A stretch of 64,000 nt of DNA from Enterococcus termitis. Lineage in GTDB: Bacteria > Bacillota > Bacilli > Lactobacillales > Enterococcaceae. The notes under the pieces were generated by a model. The model was not told the DNA's origin. It did no database searches and saw nothing but the letters and a program-made list of their open reading frames with translations. The DNA lies in NCBI RefSeq assembly GCF_001730305.1, contig NZ_MIJY01000047.1, positions 62,001-126,000 of the forward strand, given 5' to 3'. This document shows, piece by piece, positions 16,784 to 29,156 of the stretch. The translations under genes and the position numbers were made by a program. How positions within the stretch are numbered: position 1 is the first letter of the stretch; each line of letters opens with the position of its first letter.

Positions 16784-17686
16784 TTATTTGTTTGTAATAG
16801 TACCCGATACGTCTCGTTCAACTTTCATATCTGTAATCGGCAAGTAGCCTAATTCTTTTACAATATTTTTTTGAACATCGTCTTCCAGCATAAAGTCTAG
16901 GAAGGCTTTTACTTCTTTATCAGGTTCTCCTTTAGTATACATATGTTCGTAAGACCAGATTTTCCAAGAATTGTCGGCAACGTTTTCTTCTGTTGGTTTC
17001 ACATCATCTACACTTAATGCAGTTGTTGAATCGTCCATATATGAAAACGCTAGATAGCTGATTGCTCCAGGTGTTTGAGCAACGATTTGACGAACAGTCC
17101 CTGATGAATCTTGTTCTTGTGATTGAATCGCTGTTGCTCCATCTAATCCCCATTTTTCAAATGTTGCACGTGTTCCACTGCCGCTTGGGCGATTAATTAC
17201 AGCAATTTCTTGATCCTTGCCGCCTAATTCATTCCAGTTTTTGATTTTACCAGTAAAAATATCGATCAATTCCTGTTTTGTAACATTCTTAACACCGACT
17301 TCTTTATTAACTACTGGGCCCATGCCAACAACTGCTACACGATGATCCACTAATTTTGATGCATCAACACCTGATTTTTCTTCTGCAAAAACGTCTGAAT
17401 TACCAATCGTTACAGCGCCATCTGCAACTTGAGATAAACCAGTGCCACTACCGCCGCCTTGAACGGAAATCGTATAATTAGAATGCTCTGAAACAAATTG
17501 ATCTTTTGCTGCATCTACCAGAGGCTGTAATGCAGTTGAACCAACGGCTACGATCTTTACCGGCTGGTTACTGTTACTTTCGTTTGTTTTATTGCCGCTT
17601 TCGTCAGTTGCTGCACCTTGATTGCCGCATCCTGCGATTAATAATCCTACACTCAAAACAATTGCTGATAATAAAGGTTTCTTCAT
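16784..17686 (-). CDS. pstS: Phosphate ABC transporter substrate-binding lipoprotein PstS
   Basis: 300 residues. The signal peptide ends in the lipobox LIAGC (Cys20), followed by an Asn/Ser-rich linker. The phosphate-binding core has VAVGSTALQPLVDAAKDQF, VQGGGSGTGLSQV, GNSDVFAEEKSG and INRPSGSGTRATFEKWG, with the SGxG and SGSGTR phosphate-contact loops intact. It captures inorganic phosphate for the Pst importer. The pstCAB-phoU genes are not in the window; a terminator follows, so this is an isolated pstS. A direct-repeat array before the promoter suggests control by the adjacent PhoP. Confidence 0.95.
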   Translation of the reverse strand: MKKPLLSAIVLSVGLLIAGCGNQGAATDESGNKTNESNSNQPVKIVAVGSTALQPLVDAAKDQFVSEHSNYTISVQGGGSGTGLSQVADGAVTIGNSDVFAEEKSGVDASKLVDHRVAVVGMGPVVNKEVGVKNVTKQELIDIFTGKIKNWNELGGKDQEIAVINRPSGSGTRATFEKWGLDGATAIQSQEQDSSGTVRQIVAQTPGAISYLAFSYMDDSTTALSVDDVKPTEENVADNSWKIWSYEHMYTKGEPDKEVKAFLDFMLEDDVQKNIVKELGYLPITDMKVERDVSGTITNK

Positions 17687-17734
17687 TTCTGCACTTCCTT
17701 TTCAATTAGTTACAAGCATAGTTTAACAACCTAG

Positions 17735-17799
17735 TGTTAATTCTAATTCAAGGTTTTGTAAACAATCAGTAAAGGAGTGTAAAGGTTTTGTTTTGTAAA
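17735..17799 (-). promoter_or_regulatory. PhoP-box repeat array upstream of pstS
   Basis: Read towards pstS there are TTTACA (17794-17799), TTTACA (17778-17783), TTTACT (17768-17773), TTTACA (17757-17762), TTGAAT (17746-17751) and TTAACA (17735-17740). The last four are spaced exactly 11 bp apart. B. subtilis PhoP dimers bind TT(A/T/C)ACA repeats with about 5-bp gaps upstream of Pho promoters. A -10-like TATGCT lies at 17715-17720. Binding itself is inferred. Confidence 0.7.
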
Positions 17800-17836
17800 A
17801 AATGGAAACGTTTATTTCATTTCAAGCAATCGTTAA

Positions 17837-19000
17837 CTATGCCTGCATATAATTAGCTATGCGTCTCATGGCCTCTTTTAATGTGTCTAAATCAGCTGCA
17901 TAACTGATTCTTACATAGCCCTCCCCTTCTTGCCCAAAAGCGATACCAGGAATAATCGCTATGGCTTGTTTTTGAGCTAGGTCAACACAAAACTTCATAG
18001 AATCTTGCTCATAGCCTTCTGGAATTTTAGCGAAAATATAGAACGCACCATTTGGTCTAGCTACCTCAAATCCGATGTTTGTCATTTGCTCATAAACAAA
18101 ATCACGACGTTCACGATACTCTTCTTTCATCACAGCTGCATCATGGATTCCTTCGATCAGCGCTCTAACTGCTGCTTTTTGAGAAATCGTAGAAGCAGCG
18201 GTAACCAAATATTGATGAACTTTAATGATTTCAGCAATCAGAACATTAGGTCCAAAAATAAAGCCGATTCGCCAACCGGTCATTGCATGAGATTTAGATA
18301 ACCCATTAATAAGAATTGTTTGCTCTGGGATAAACTCTGCAATCGATACATGCTCATCTTCATACGTTAATTCACTATAAATTTCATCACTGATCACAAA
18401 AATTGGATATTTCTTCACCACATCAGCAATAGCTTTCACTTCTTCTCGATTATACGTAACACCTGTAGGATTGCTAGGATAATTCAAAATAATTGCTTTG
18501 ACCTGATCCCCATGTTCTGCCATTGCATCTTCGATCATTTGCGGGGTTAAAACAAAATTATTTGATCGTGTGTCAATATAAACAGGTTCTGCATTTGCTA
18601 AGGTAATTACAGGTTCATATCCCGGATAAATAGGCGCAGGCATCAATAGTTTATCACCTGGCTCTAAGATTGCTAATAAGCTAGCTGAAATCGCCTCCGT
18701 TGCACCTACTGTTACTAGTACTTCGGATGCAGCATCATAGCGCACACCATATTTTTCCTGCATAAAAAGAGCAGCAGCTTCACGAACATCCGTCAATCCT
18801 GCCATGCCTGAATAATGAGAAAAATTATCATCGATTGCTTGGTGTGCTGCCGTTTTCACATGCTCAGGGGTGTTAAAATCTGGCTCCCCCAATGTCAATT
18901 TTAAAATGCCCTCAATTGATGAAACCTGCTCATCAAATTGACGAATAGTTGAAACAGCAATTTTATATACTTGCTTATTAAATCGTTGCGTTAAATCCAT
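17837..19000 (-). CDS. PLP-dependent aminotransferase, AraT/PatA type
   Basis: The start is the ATG at 19000 (MDLTQRFNKQVYK), preceded by GGAGAGAGG; upstream in-frame codons have no support. 387 residues. Motifs of class I aminotransferases: TLGEPDFNTPEHV, VGATEAISA, YPSNPTG, SDEIYSELTYE and the PLP lysine in LSKSHAMTGWRIGF. The pattern RQFDEQVSSI...LKLTLGEPDF and SHYSGMAGL is shared with lactic AraT (aromatic amino acids) and with B. subtilis PatA (meso-DAP/lysine or methionine salvage). I cannot decide between them. Divergent from hisC. Confidence 0.9.
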   Translation of the reverse strand: MDLTQRFNKQVYKIAVSTIRQFDEQVSSIEGILKLTLGEPDFNTPEHVKTAAHQAIDDNFSHYSGMAGLTDVREAAALFMQEKYGVRYDAASEVLVTVGATEAISASLLAILEPGDKLLMPAPIYPGYEPVITLANAEPVYIDTRSNNFVLTPQMIEDAMAEHGDQVKAIILNYPSNPTGVTYNREEVKAIADVVKKYPIFVISDEIYSELTYEDEHVSIAEFIPEQTILINGLSKSHAMTGWRIGFIFGPNVLIAEIIKVHQYLVTAASTISQKAAVRALIEGIHDAAVMKEEYRERRDFVYEQMTNIGFEVARPNGAFYIFAKIPEGYEQDSMKFCVDLAQKQAIAIIPGIAFGQEGEGYVRISYAADLDTLKEAMRRIANYMQA

Positions 19001-19169
19001 GAACCTCTCTCCTTCTCTCGTCACTCTCGTATCAAATAATGATCGATTATTAAGTTGCGGTAAACAGCTCCGCATTTTTTATCAATGGATTTATGATAGC
19101 ATATTCTCTTTTAAAATGAAATTTGTATTTAAAAAAAGTGGATTTTCTTTCCAAATTCACATATTGCAC

Positions 19170-19198
19170 TTGCGAAACCCTTTCTGCTTCTTTATAGT
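19170..19198 (+). promoter_or_regulatory. Promoter of hisC
   Basis: TTGCGA and TATAGT are 17 nt apart, ending 26 bp before the hisC start, which follows GAAGGGAG. Confidence 0.65.
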
Positions 19199-19224
19199 TA
19201 TAAGAAATGAAGGGAGCAGTGTAG

Positions 19225-20271
19225 ATGAAAGGACTTAGAAAAATCACCCCATATATTCCAGGGGAACAGCCTAATTACGTAAACATGATCAAATTGAATA
19301 CAAACGAAAATCCTTATCCACCATCGCCAAAAGTAGTCGAAACGTTGAAAAACTTTGATGCAGCATCATTAAAGCGCTACAGTTCTGTTGACAATCAGGA
19401 ATTAAAAAAAGCTTTAGGGAAAAAATTTGGGTTATCTACAGAGCATTTTTTGATTGGAAACGGCTCTGACGAAGTACTGGCTTTTTGCTTTCAAGCATTT
19501 TTCAATAGTTCAGATCCGCTTCTCTTCCCAGAAATCACTTATGGGTTTTATAAGGTTTGGGCGGAATTATTTCATATTCCATTCAAAGAACTACCCCTGA
19601 CTGACGACTTTGATATTTGCTTCTCTGATTATAAACAAAAAAACGGCGGAATCATTATCGCTAATCCTAATGCACCAACAGGCTTGTTTCGCTCTCACGA
19701 CGAGCTGGAACAACTGCTTAAAGAACAGACTGATGTGATTGTAATAATCGATGAAGCTTATATAGACTTTGCTGGAAAATCAGCCGTAACTTTACTTAAA
19801 AAATACCCGAATCTCATCATTATCCGTACCTTATCAAAGGCAAATTCATTAGCAGGTTTACGAGTTGGTTATGCAATAGGCAATCCTGAATATATCCGCA
19901 TTGCGGAAAGCATCAAATCGTCTTTTAATCCTTATTCAGTGGATATGTTGGCAGAAACGTTGGCTACCGCAGCGATTGAAGATGACGCTTATTATCAGGA
20001 GACAACTGAAAAAATCTGTCAAACCCGTGAATGGTTCAGTGAACAATTAAGCACGTTAGGCTTTTGCTCATTGCCCTCAAAAACCAATTTTATCCTAACC
20101 ACTCATCCAAAAATAAAGATAAATGAGCTTTATCACTACCTAGAAACTCAAGATATTTTCGTTCGCTATTTTCCGAATGTTCAACGTTTAAACACATACT
20201 TACGAATTTCGATTGGTACGCAAGCAGAAATGGAAAAAGTTCTGACTGTGCTTAAAAAACAGGTTTTATAG
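19225..20271 (+). CDS. hisC: Histidinol-phosphate aminotransferase family protein HisC
   Basis: 348 residues with the HisC pattern: KLNTNENPYPPSP, NGSDEVLAF, NPNAPTG, IDEAYIDFAG, and the PLP lysine in RTLSKANSLAGLRVGY. HisC converts imidazole-acetol phosphate to histidinol phosphate and often doubles as an aromatic aminotransferase in tyrosine and phenylalanine synthesis. No his genes lie nearby, and the neighbour is an AraT-like enzyme, so a broader aromatic role is possible. It is monocistronic, with its own promoter and a terminator after it. Confidence 0.88.
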   Translation: MKGLRKITPYIPGEQPNYVNMIKLNTNENPYPPSPKVVETLKNFDAASLKRYSSVDNQELKKALGKKFGLSTEHFLIGNGSDEVLAFCFQAFFNSSDPLLFPEITYGFYKVWAELFHIPFKELPLTDDFDICFSDYKQKNGGIIIANPNAPTGLFRSHDELEQLLKEQTDVIVIIDEAYIDFAGKSAVTLLKKYPNLIIIRTLSKANSLAGLRVGYAIGNPEYIRIAESIKSSFNPYSVDMLAETLATAAIEDDAYYQETTEKICQTREWFSEQLSTLGFCSLPSKTNFILTTHPKIKINELYHYLETQDIFVRYFPNVQRLNTYLRISIGTQAEMEKVLTVLKKQVL

Positions 20272-20293
20272 ATATTCGTTCATAATAAAAAAT

Positions 20294-20332
20294 GGATCTA
20301 AGGTATAACTATTATAGTTATACCTTAGATCC
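20294..20332 (-). terminator. Terminator with 18-bp perfect stem
   Basis: GGATCTAAGGTATAACTA and its exact complement enclose TTA. The T run lies on the minus-strand exit, serving the lipoprotein gene; it can also stop hisC readthrough. Confidence 0.85.
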
Positions 20333-20370
20333 TAAACATTTAAAATTACAAGTTTCTGCTCTACTTTTTT

Positions 20371-20988
20371 CTATTTAGATACGTCTTGAATCGAATCCAA
20401 AATAGTTTCAAGTTCTTTACCGTTCTTAGCTTTTTTACTATTCATTGTCCATGCCATTTTTTGTGCATAATGACCTGCATCAGATTGAACGATATCATAG
20501 ACATAGTAAGCTTTCATACCATCTATTTTTGCAGTGATCATATAGCGGGTACCTTTCCAGCCAGACTGGTCAATCTCTTTTTCAGTTTCATCTTCCACTT
20601 CTAGCCATTCGTGAAAATCGATGATACTTTTGAAGCTGTCAAAACCATCATAATCATCGGCAGATTCACTCAAAACAGCTACATACATAATCTTTTTATC
20701 ATTCTCTAAGGCAAGATCTGCTTCATCGTTCAACTCAGTTGGTTCAATTTCTTCCCAACCTTCAGGTAAAACAACAGAAAAAGTGCCATTTTCCGTTTCA
20801 ATCGTTTTTTTCTCAGATTCTTTTACATCAGACTCAGAAGCCTTAACTGGCTCTTTCGAGGAACTAGTCTGCTCTGTTTTTGTAGATTCTTTACTTGATT
20901 TACTCATGTTTGCTGAGGTTCCACAAGCAGATAATACCAACCCCAATGCAATAATCAGTGCTGCCTGTCCCATTTTTTTCTTTTTCAT
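20371..20988 (-). CDS. Hypothetical lipoprotein
   Basis: 205 residues. The signal peptide has the lipobox LSAC (Cys22), followed by a ~40-residue Ser/Lys/Glu-rich linker. The rest is a globular domain starting TIETENGTFSVVLPEGWEEI, a PsbP/MOG1-like opening (a beta strand followed by LPEGW) common in small Gram-positive surface lipoproteins. No enzymatic motif is visible. The gene stands alone between hisC and the LysR gene and has AAAGGAG near its ATG. Function unknown. Confidence 0.8.
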   Translation of the reverse strand: MKKKKMGQAALIIALGLVLSACGTSANMSKSSKESTKTEQTSSSKEPVKASESDVKESEKKTIETENGTFSVVLPEGWEEIEPTELNDEADLALENDKKIMYVAVLSESADDYDGFDSFKSIIDFHEWLEVEDETEKEIDQSGWKGTRYMITAKIDGMKAYYVYDIVQSDAGHYAQKMAWTMNSKKAKNGKELETILDSIQDVSK

Positions 20989-21060
20989 TTGTTACACTCC
21001 TTTTAGTTCTTTAAAACATACCTTCATTTATTTTATACTATTTAAATAAAGCTTACAACA

Positions 21061-21954
21061 TCATTCAAATAGTTGCTTCAATTCACTTATAAAGTACTGA
21101 CCTATCTCACTAATATGTTTGTTTTTCTGATAAAGAATACAAATTTTATTCTTTGTACTTTCCGCAAGCGGGATTAAGCGAATTTCTTTCTTCGTAAATC
21201 CTGTTACCACACCAGAGCCTGAAGCATAAGCATCTGTCTCCACAAGTAAATTCATCAAGGTGCCGCGATCATTCGTATAAATCACTGTTTCCTGCTCTTG
21301 ATTTTCGATCAAATCTTCAGAAAAATAAGCAAAATTACTTCCTTCTTGGGTAAAACGGACTTGAGGATAACAGCCTAACTGCTCTAGTTTGATTTCCTTT
21401 TGTTGTGCCAAAGGGTGATCGTTTCCAATAAAAATATGCGTTTTAAAACTGCCGACAACGTCATATGCCAAATTTGCCTGCTCAAGATAACGTTCAATAC
21501 CAGATTGGTTTTGACTGTTTAAATAAATAATCCCTAATTCACTATGATAGCTTTTTACATCTTCGATCACCTTAAGCGTTGTTGTTTCAAATACACGAAA
21601 ATTTTTATAATGATCTTTAAAATGCCGGATGACTTTTCCCATGACAACACCGAGAAAGTCATAGTGCTGTGAAGAAATTGAAAAACGTTCGCTTGTGGTG
21701 ACTTCCTGATATCGATTTTCTAACATGTCCATTTGTATCAGCACTTTTTCTGCATGCTCTAAAAACGTTAGTCCTTCTTCTGTCAGAGAGGCTCCTTTAT
21801 TCGTTCTGATAAATAGACTGACGCCGATTTCCTCTTCTAATTCACGAATCCCATTAGAGAGACTTGGCTGGGTGATAAACAATTTTTTTGCCGCTTCTCT
21901 GAAGCTGCCATTATTTGCAACAGCAACCACGTATTTCATTTGTTGGATATTCAT
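21061..21954 (-). CDS. LysR-family transcriptional regulator
   Basis: 297 residues. The N-terminal winged helix is MNIQQMKYVVAVANNGSFRE-AAKKLFITQPSLSNGIRELE, followed by the linker helix and a periplasmic-binding-protein-like effector domain. The sequence resembles CpsY/MtaR-type LysR proteins of streptococci. It lies 14 bp after the carbonic anhydrase gene on the same strand and is probably co-transcribed with it. Its own target is not evident, as no gene is divergent from it. GGAGGG lies 6 nt before the ATG. Confidence 0.88.
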   Translation of the reverse strand: MNIQQMKYVVAVANNGSFREAAKKLFITQPSLSNGIRELEEEIGVSLFIRTNKGASLTEEGLTFLEHAEKVLIQMDMLENRYQEVTTSERFSISSQHYDFLGVVMGKVIRHFKDHYKNFRVFETTTLKVIEDVKSYHSELGIIYLNSQNQSGIERYLEQANLAYDVVGSFKTHIFIGNDHPLAQQKEIKLEQLGCYPQVRFTQEGSNFAYFSEDLIENQEQETVIYTNDRGTLMNLLVETDAYASGSGVVTGFTKKEIRLIPLAESTKNKICILYQKNKHISEIGQYFISELKQLFE

Positions 21955-21968
21955 TTTGGCCCTCCATA

Positions 21969-22670
21969 TTATTCAGAAAAATAAATTTTACGACCATTGA
22001 GCGGTTGAACCGGTCGATTATTAAACGGCAGCATACCTTCATCGATCCGCTGGAAAAAGTCATGATCCATTTGCTGAACTGTATCAAATACAAACCAATG
22101 AACTGGTCCTTTTGTCGGTGGCGTTGTTAAAGAACCCAAATAATGAAAATGAGATCGTTGCTCCGGTAAAAAAATTGCCGGATTAAACCATTGCTGATGT
22201 GTTTCTGTTTGCCAAATAAACGCGGCCTGATCTTTAGAAAATTTGTTGATTTCTTTCGTGAGTATAAATAAGCAGCCTACTACCAGGTTTTCACCTGAAT
22301 TGTTCATATGAACAAGATGAAATTCTAACGGACAATGCTCGCCTTCAAAAGTATGCTCACTTGGTGTATGGAAATGGATATCTGTTAAATAGTATTTTTC
22401 TCCTTCAAAAACCACATAACTTTCTGTATTTGGCGGAACGAAATGAAAAGTATTTTTAAATTCTTTTTCAGTAAACTCTTCATTTTTATAAAAGAAAGTA
22501 ATTTCTCTATCCGCGGTATTTTCGCTAATTAATGTCTTAGTTAAATTTACTGGAGATTGATAAGGGTATTTTGCTCCTAATGAAAACCAATCACAAAGCG
22601 TATGCCAATGCTCTGGTCCTGTTTCTCCTGTATAGCCCCATTCTACGTCCATATTTCGAATATTTTTCAT
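21969..22670 (-). CDS. Alpha-class carbonic anhydrase, cytoplasmic form
   Basis: Start at the ATG at 22670 behind AAGGTGGGG; 233 residues. The zinc site is in TDIHFHTPSEHTFEG (two His) with the third in EFHLVHMN; LTTPPTKGPVHWFVF matches the substrate pocket and its Thr gate. It interconverts CO2 and bicarbonate. Most bacterial alpha-class enzymes are exported, but this one has no signal peptide. That suits supply of bicarbonate to cytosolic carboxylations such as carbamoyl phosphate synthesis in the next operon; that link is inference. Coupled to a LysR gene. Confidence 0.93.
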   Translation of the reverse strand: MKNIRNMDVEWGYTGETGPEHWHTLCDWFSLGAKYPYQSPVNLTKTLISENTADREITFFYKNEEFTEKEFKNTFHFVPPNTESYVVFEGEKYYLTDIHFHTPSEHTFEGEHCPLEFHLVHMNNSGENLVVGCLFILTKEINKFSKDQAAFIWQTETHQQWFNPAIFLPEQRSHFHYLGSLTTPPTKGPVHWFVFDTVQQMDHDFFQRIDEGMLPFNNRPVQPLNGRKIYFSE

Positions 22671-22813
22671 CAAACCCCACCTTCTACTTTTGTCGTCTAA
22701 ATCATTAAATAAAGTACTAGATTTATAGAAATTTTGTGGTCCTTCCTATAATTAACCAGTAATTTTTTTAATAGTCAAAGTATAGCATAAAACAAACAAA
22801 GGATATAAGAATA

Positions 22814-22855
22814 AAAAACATGATTTTTGATTGTTGAGCCAAAAATCATGTTTTT
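22814..22855 (-). terminator. Terminator of the pyr operon
   Basis: AAAAACATGATTTTTG and CAAAAATCATGTTTTT form a 16-bp stem directly after pyrE, with T-rich flanks on the minus strand. Confidence 0.85.
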
Positions 22856-22857
22856 GT

Positions 22858-23492
22858 TTATTTTTTTAACCAGTTATCAGGATCTTTTTTCCATTCCTGC
22901 AATAAAGCAACATCGTTTTCTTCAATGTAGTTTGATTCCAACGCTGCATCGATCAGAGTCGAATAATTCGTAAGCGTTACTAATTTTGTTCCTTTTTCTG
23001 CAAATTTTTCTGTTCCTTTAGGTAATTCATACGTGAAAATTGCCGCAACACCTAAAACATCTGCGCCTTCACGTACAGCTGCTTCAGCTGCTTCCAAAAC
23101 ACTACCGCCTGTTGAAATCAAATCTTCAATAACAACCATTTTTTGTCCCTTGAAAATACGCCCTTCGATTTGATTTCCTTTTCCATGATCTTTCGCTTTG
23201 CTGCGAATGTAGACCATAGGTAAATCTAAAATCTCGGCAACCCATGCTGCATGAGGGATACCAGCTGTAGCAGTTCCAGCGATTACTTCAACATCAGGAA
23301 ACTCTGCTTTGATTTTATCCGCTAAACCTTGAGCAATATCTTTACGTACCACAGGATAGCTCATAGTAATACGATTATCACAATAAATTGGGCTTTTGAT
23401 CCCGCTTGCCCAAGTAAATGGCTCATTGGGACTTAAAAAAACTGCCTCTATTTCCAATAAATCTTTTGCTATTTTTTTTGCTAATTCTGTCA

Positions 23493-23493
<1 letters not shown>
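22858..23493 (-). CDS. pyrE: Orotate phosphoribosyltransferase
   Basis: The ATG at 23493 overlaps the pyrF stop codon (TGATG); an upstream GTG-like extension is rejected. 211 residues. The PRPP-binding motif [20 protein letters not shown] lies near 120-140, with [16 protein letters not shown] for orotate binding near the start. It joins orotate and PRPP to give OMP. Last gene of the pyr operon, translationally coupled to pyrF. Confidence 0.97.
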
Positions 23494-25914
<2,421 letters not shown>

Positions 25915-25973
25915 GATTTCTACTCCTTTAAATGATAGTGTACTACTTCGTTAGAAAGAATCCTCTTGCAGAA

Positions 25974-28900
25974 TTACAGCGCATCAGTCGAAAACGCTCT
26001 TGACTCTAGAACTTTTAAAATTGCTTCCGCTGTGTCGAGAGAGGTAAACAATGGAACACCATGTTCTACTGCTTCTCTACGGATCAAAAAGCCATCTTGG
26101 TTTAAATCTGAGCGGTTTTTATCCATCGTATTGACCACAACTTGAGCTTCTCCAGAACGAATTAAATCGAGGACTGTTTCATCATTTTCTTGATCGATTT
26201 TAGAAACAGTTTTAACAAACAAGTCATGTTTTTTCAGATACTCTGCTGTTCCTGCTGTAGCAATCAAACTATAGCCGATCTCATTGAAACGTTTGGCTAA
26301 CTGTAAGGCTTCTTCTTTTGTCTCGTCAGCTATCGTAAATAATACGGCACCAAAACTCGGAAGATGTAATCCAGAAGCTTCAAAGGCTTTGTACAAAGCT
26401 TTTTCCAAACTATAGTCCGAGCCCATCACTTCACCTGTTGATTTCATTTCTGGTCCAAGATACGTATCAACTTTTTGAAGTTTTGTGAAAGAAAAGACTG
26501 GCGCTTTAATGTGCACTTGCTTGCTTTCAGGATATAATCCATCTTGATAGCCTAATGATTTAAGGCTTTGTCCTAAAATCGCTTTTGTAGCAACTTGCGC
26601 CATCGGAATACCAGTGATTTTGCTCAAGAATGGAACTGTTCGGCTAGCACGAGGATTGACTTCGATGACATAGACTTTTTCTTCGTGAATGACAAATTGG
26701 ATATTCATCATCCCAATACAGTTTAAGCCCAGTGCTAATTTTCTCGTGTAATCAGCGATTGTTTGCTGAATTTCTGAAGATAAGGTTTGCGGCGGATAGA
26801 CTGCCATCGAATCACCAGAATGAACGCCCGCTCTTTCAATATGTTCCATGATTCCCGGAATCAATACGGTTTCTCCATCACAGATGGCATCCACTTCACA
26901 TTCTTTTCCTAAAAGATAACTGTCAACTAATACAGGATGTTCAGGAGAAGCTTTCACAGCGTTTTCCATATAATCCTCTAAATCTTTTTGATTTTCTACA
27001 ATTTCCATGGCACGTCCGCCTAATACATAGCTCGGACGCACGAGAACAGGATAACCGATTTTGTTGGCTACAACTACTGCTTCTTCAGCACTTGTAGCTG
27101 TATCGCCTGGCGGTTGTGGAATATCAAGCTCTTGTAATGCTTGTTCAAATAAATCTCGGTTTTCCGCACGATCTAAATCTTCAATCGTCGTTCCCAAAAT
27201 TTTGACCCCTTGTTTTACAAGTGGCTCCGCTAAATTGATTGCTGTTTGTCCGCCAAATTGAACGATAACACCTGTCGGCTGCTCTAGTTCAACGACATTC
27301 ATTACATCTTCCAAGGTTAACGGTTCAAAATAGAGTTTATCTGAAATCGAGAAGTCTGTTGAAACTGTTTCAGGATTACTATTCATAATAATTGCTTCGT
27401 AACCCGCCGCTTGGATTGCCTTCACGGAATGAACCGTTGCATAGTCAAATTCGACCCCTTGACCGATTCGAATTGGTCCTGAACCTAAAACAAGTACAGA
27501 TGGTTTTTCGGAACGAATACTCTCATTTTCAAATTCATACGTACTATAAAAATATGGTGTTTGAGACTCAAATTCAGCTGCACAAGTATCGACCATTTTG
27601 TATACAGGTAAAACCTGTTGTTCATGACGATAATCAGATACCTGCTGCTCTGTTAGCTGCCACAGCTCAGCAATTTTACGATCTGTAAACCCATTTTGCT
27701 TCGCTTCTTTTAACGTCTCAAGATCCTTTACTTTCTCTTTTAAGGTCGTTTCAATTTCAAAAATATGCAGAAGTTTATCTAAGAAAAAAAGATCGATTTT
27801 TGTTAATTCTGCCAATTCTTCGATCGTATAACCGCGTCGAATCGCTTCTGATAAGTAGAACAAACGATCATCTTGGGCTTTAACAATTTTCTCTGTTAAA
27901 AACTCATCTGTTACTTGTTGAATTTCTTTTAATTCATTATGATAGGCTCCAATTTCAAGTGAACGTACAGCTTTTAACAAGGATTCTTCGATGTTGCGAC
28001 CGATTGCCATTACTTCTCCTGTTGCCTTCATTTGTGTCCCTAAACGACGTTCACCTTTTTCAAATTTGTCAAAAGGCCAGCGAGGAATTTTAGCCACCAC
28101 ATAATCTAATGCTGGTTCAAATTCTGCGTAAGTCGTTTCAGTAACAGGATTCTTCATCTCATCTAGGGTTAAGCCAACAGCGATTTTTGCAGCTAATTTA
28201 GCAATCGGATACCCTGTTGCTTTACTTGCCAAAGCTGATGATCTAGAAACACGCGGATTTACTTCGATCACATAATAATTGAAGCTATGTGGATCAAGGG
28301 CTAGTTGAACATTACAACCGCCTTCGATTTTTAACGCTCGAATGATTTTTAAAGATGCATCCCGTAACATTTGATATTCATAATCTGATAACGTTTGGCT
28401 AGGAGCAAAAACAATTGAGTCACCAGTATGAATGCCCACGGGATCAAAATTTTCCATGTTGCAGACAACGATCGCGTTATCAGCAGAGTCGCGCATTACT
28501 TCGTATTCAATTTCTTTATAACCGGCAATGCTCTTTTCAATCAGACATTGTGTTACTGGAGACAACTTTAAGCCATTTTCAGCAATTATGCGCAGTTCTT
28601 CTTCATTATCACACATTCCTCCGCCTGTTCCCCCTAGAGTAAAGGCCGGGCGGACAATGATCGGATAACCGATTGTGTTGGCAAACGCCACTGCTTGCTC
28701 AACCGTATTGACGATATCGCTTTCTGGAATGGGTTGATCCAGTTCTTCCATCAATTGCTTAAACAAGTCTCGGTCTTCTGCTTGATCGATCGCACTTAAT
28801 TTTGTACCAAGTAGTTCGACATTTAGTTCATCTAAAATACCTGACTCAGCAAGTTCCATTGCCATATTCAATCCTGTTTGACCGCCTAATGTCGGTAACA

Positions 28901-29156
28901 GAGCATCTGGCCGCTCTTTGCGTAAAATCCGTGAAACAAATTCTAAAGTGATTGGTTCAATATAAACTTTATCTGCAATCTCTTTATCAGTCATGATCGT
29001 TGCAGGATTAGAGTTGACTAAAACGACTTCATATCCTTCTTCTCGTAAAGCAAGACACGCCTGGGTGCCGGCATAATCAAATTCTGCTGCCTGACCAATA
29101 ATGATTGGACCTGAACCAATCACCATAATCTTTTTAATGTCTGTTCTTTTTGGCAT
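25974..29156 (-). CDS. carB: Carbamoyl phosphate synthase large subunit
   Basis: The start is the ATG at 29156 ([16 protein letters not shown]), which overlaps the carA stop by 1 nt and has GAAGGAGC upstream; 1060 residues. The two ATP-grasp halves are both present ([20 protein letters not shown] and [20 protein letters not shown]). An oligomerisation domain and a C-terminal MGS-like allosteric domain ([18 protein letters not shown]) follow. It makes carbamoyl phosphate from bicarbonate, ammonia and two ATP. As part of the pyr operon it is probably regulated by PyrR, and by UMP at the MGS domain. Confidence 0.98.
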   Translation of the reverse strand: MPKRTDIKKIMVIGSGPIIIGQAAEFDYAGTQACLALREEGYEVVLVNSNPATIMTDKEIADKVYIEPITLEFVSRILRKERPDALLPTLGGQTGLNMAMELAESGILDELNVELLGTKLSAIDQAEDRDLFKQLMEELDQPIPESDIVNTVEQAVAFANTIGYPIIVRPAFTLGGTGGGMCDNEEELRIIAENGLKLSPVTQCLIEKSIAGYKEIEYEVMRDSADNAIVVCNMENFDPVGIHTGDSIVFAPSQTLSDYEYQMLRDASLKIIRALKIEGGCNVQLALDPHSFNYYVIEVNPRVSRSSALASKATGYPIAKLAAKIAVGLTLDEMKNPVTETTYAEFEPALDYVVAKIPRWPFDKFEKGERRLGTQMKATGEVMAIGRNIEESLLKAVRSLEIGAYHNELKEIQQVTDEFLTEKIVKAQDDRLFYLSEAIRRGYTIEELAELTKIDLFFLDKLLHIFEIETTLKEKVKDLETLKEAKQNGFTDRKIAELWQLTEQQVSDYRHEQQVLPVYKMVDTCAAEFESQTPYFYSTYEFENESIRSEKPSVLVLGSGPIRIGQGVEFDYATVHSVKAIQAAGYEAIIMNSNPETVSTDFSISDKLYFEPLTLEDVMNVVELEQPTGVIVQFGGQTAINLAEPLVKQGVKILGTTIEDLDRAENRDLFEQALQELDIPQPPGDTATSAEEAVVVANKIGYPVLVRPSYVLGGRAMEIVENQKDLEDYMENAVKASPEHPVLVDSYLLGKECEVDAICDGETVLIPGIMEHIERAGVHSGDSMAVYPPQTLSSEIQQTIADYTRKLALGLNCIGMMNIQFVIHEEKVYVIEVNPRASRTVPFLSKITGIPMAQVATKAILGQSLKSLGYQDGLYPESKQVHIKAPVFSFTKLQKVDTYLGPEMKSTGEVMGSDYSLEKALYKAFEASGLHLPSFGAVLFTIADETKEEALQLAKRFNEIGYSLIATAGTAEYLKKHDLFVKTVSKIDQENDETVLDLIRSGEAQVVVNTMDKNRSDLNQDGFLIRREAVEHGVPLFTSLDTAEAILKVLESRAFSTDAL

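Noticed and set aside
27061-28642. Open frames antisense to carB
   Set aside because: Composition follows the complementary strand of a highly conserved gene; no ribosome sites.
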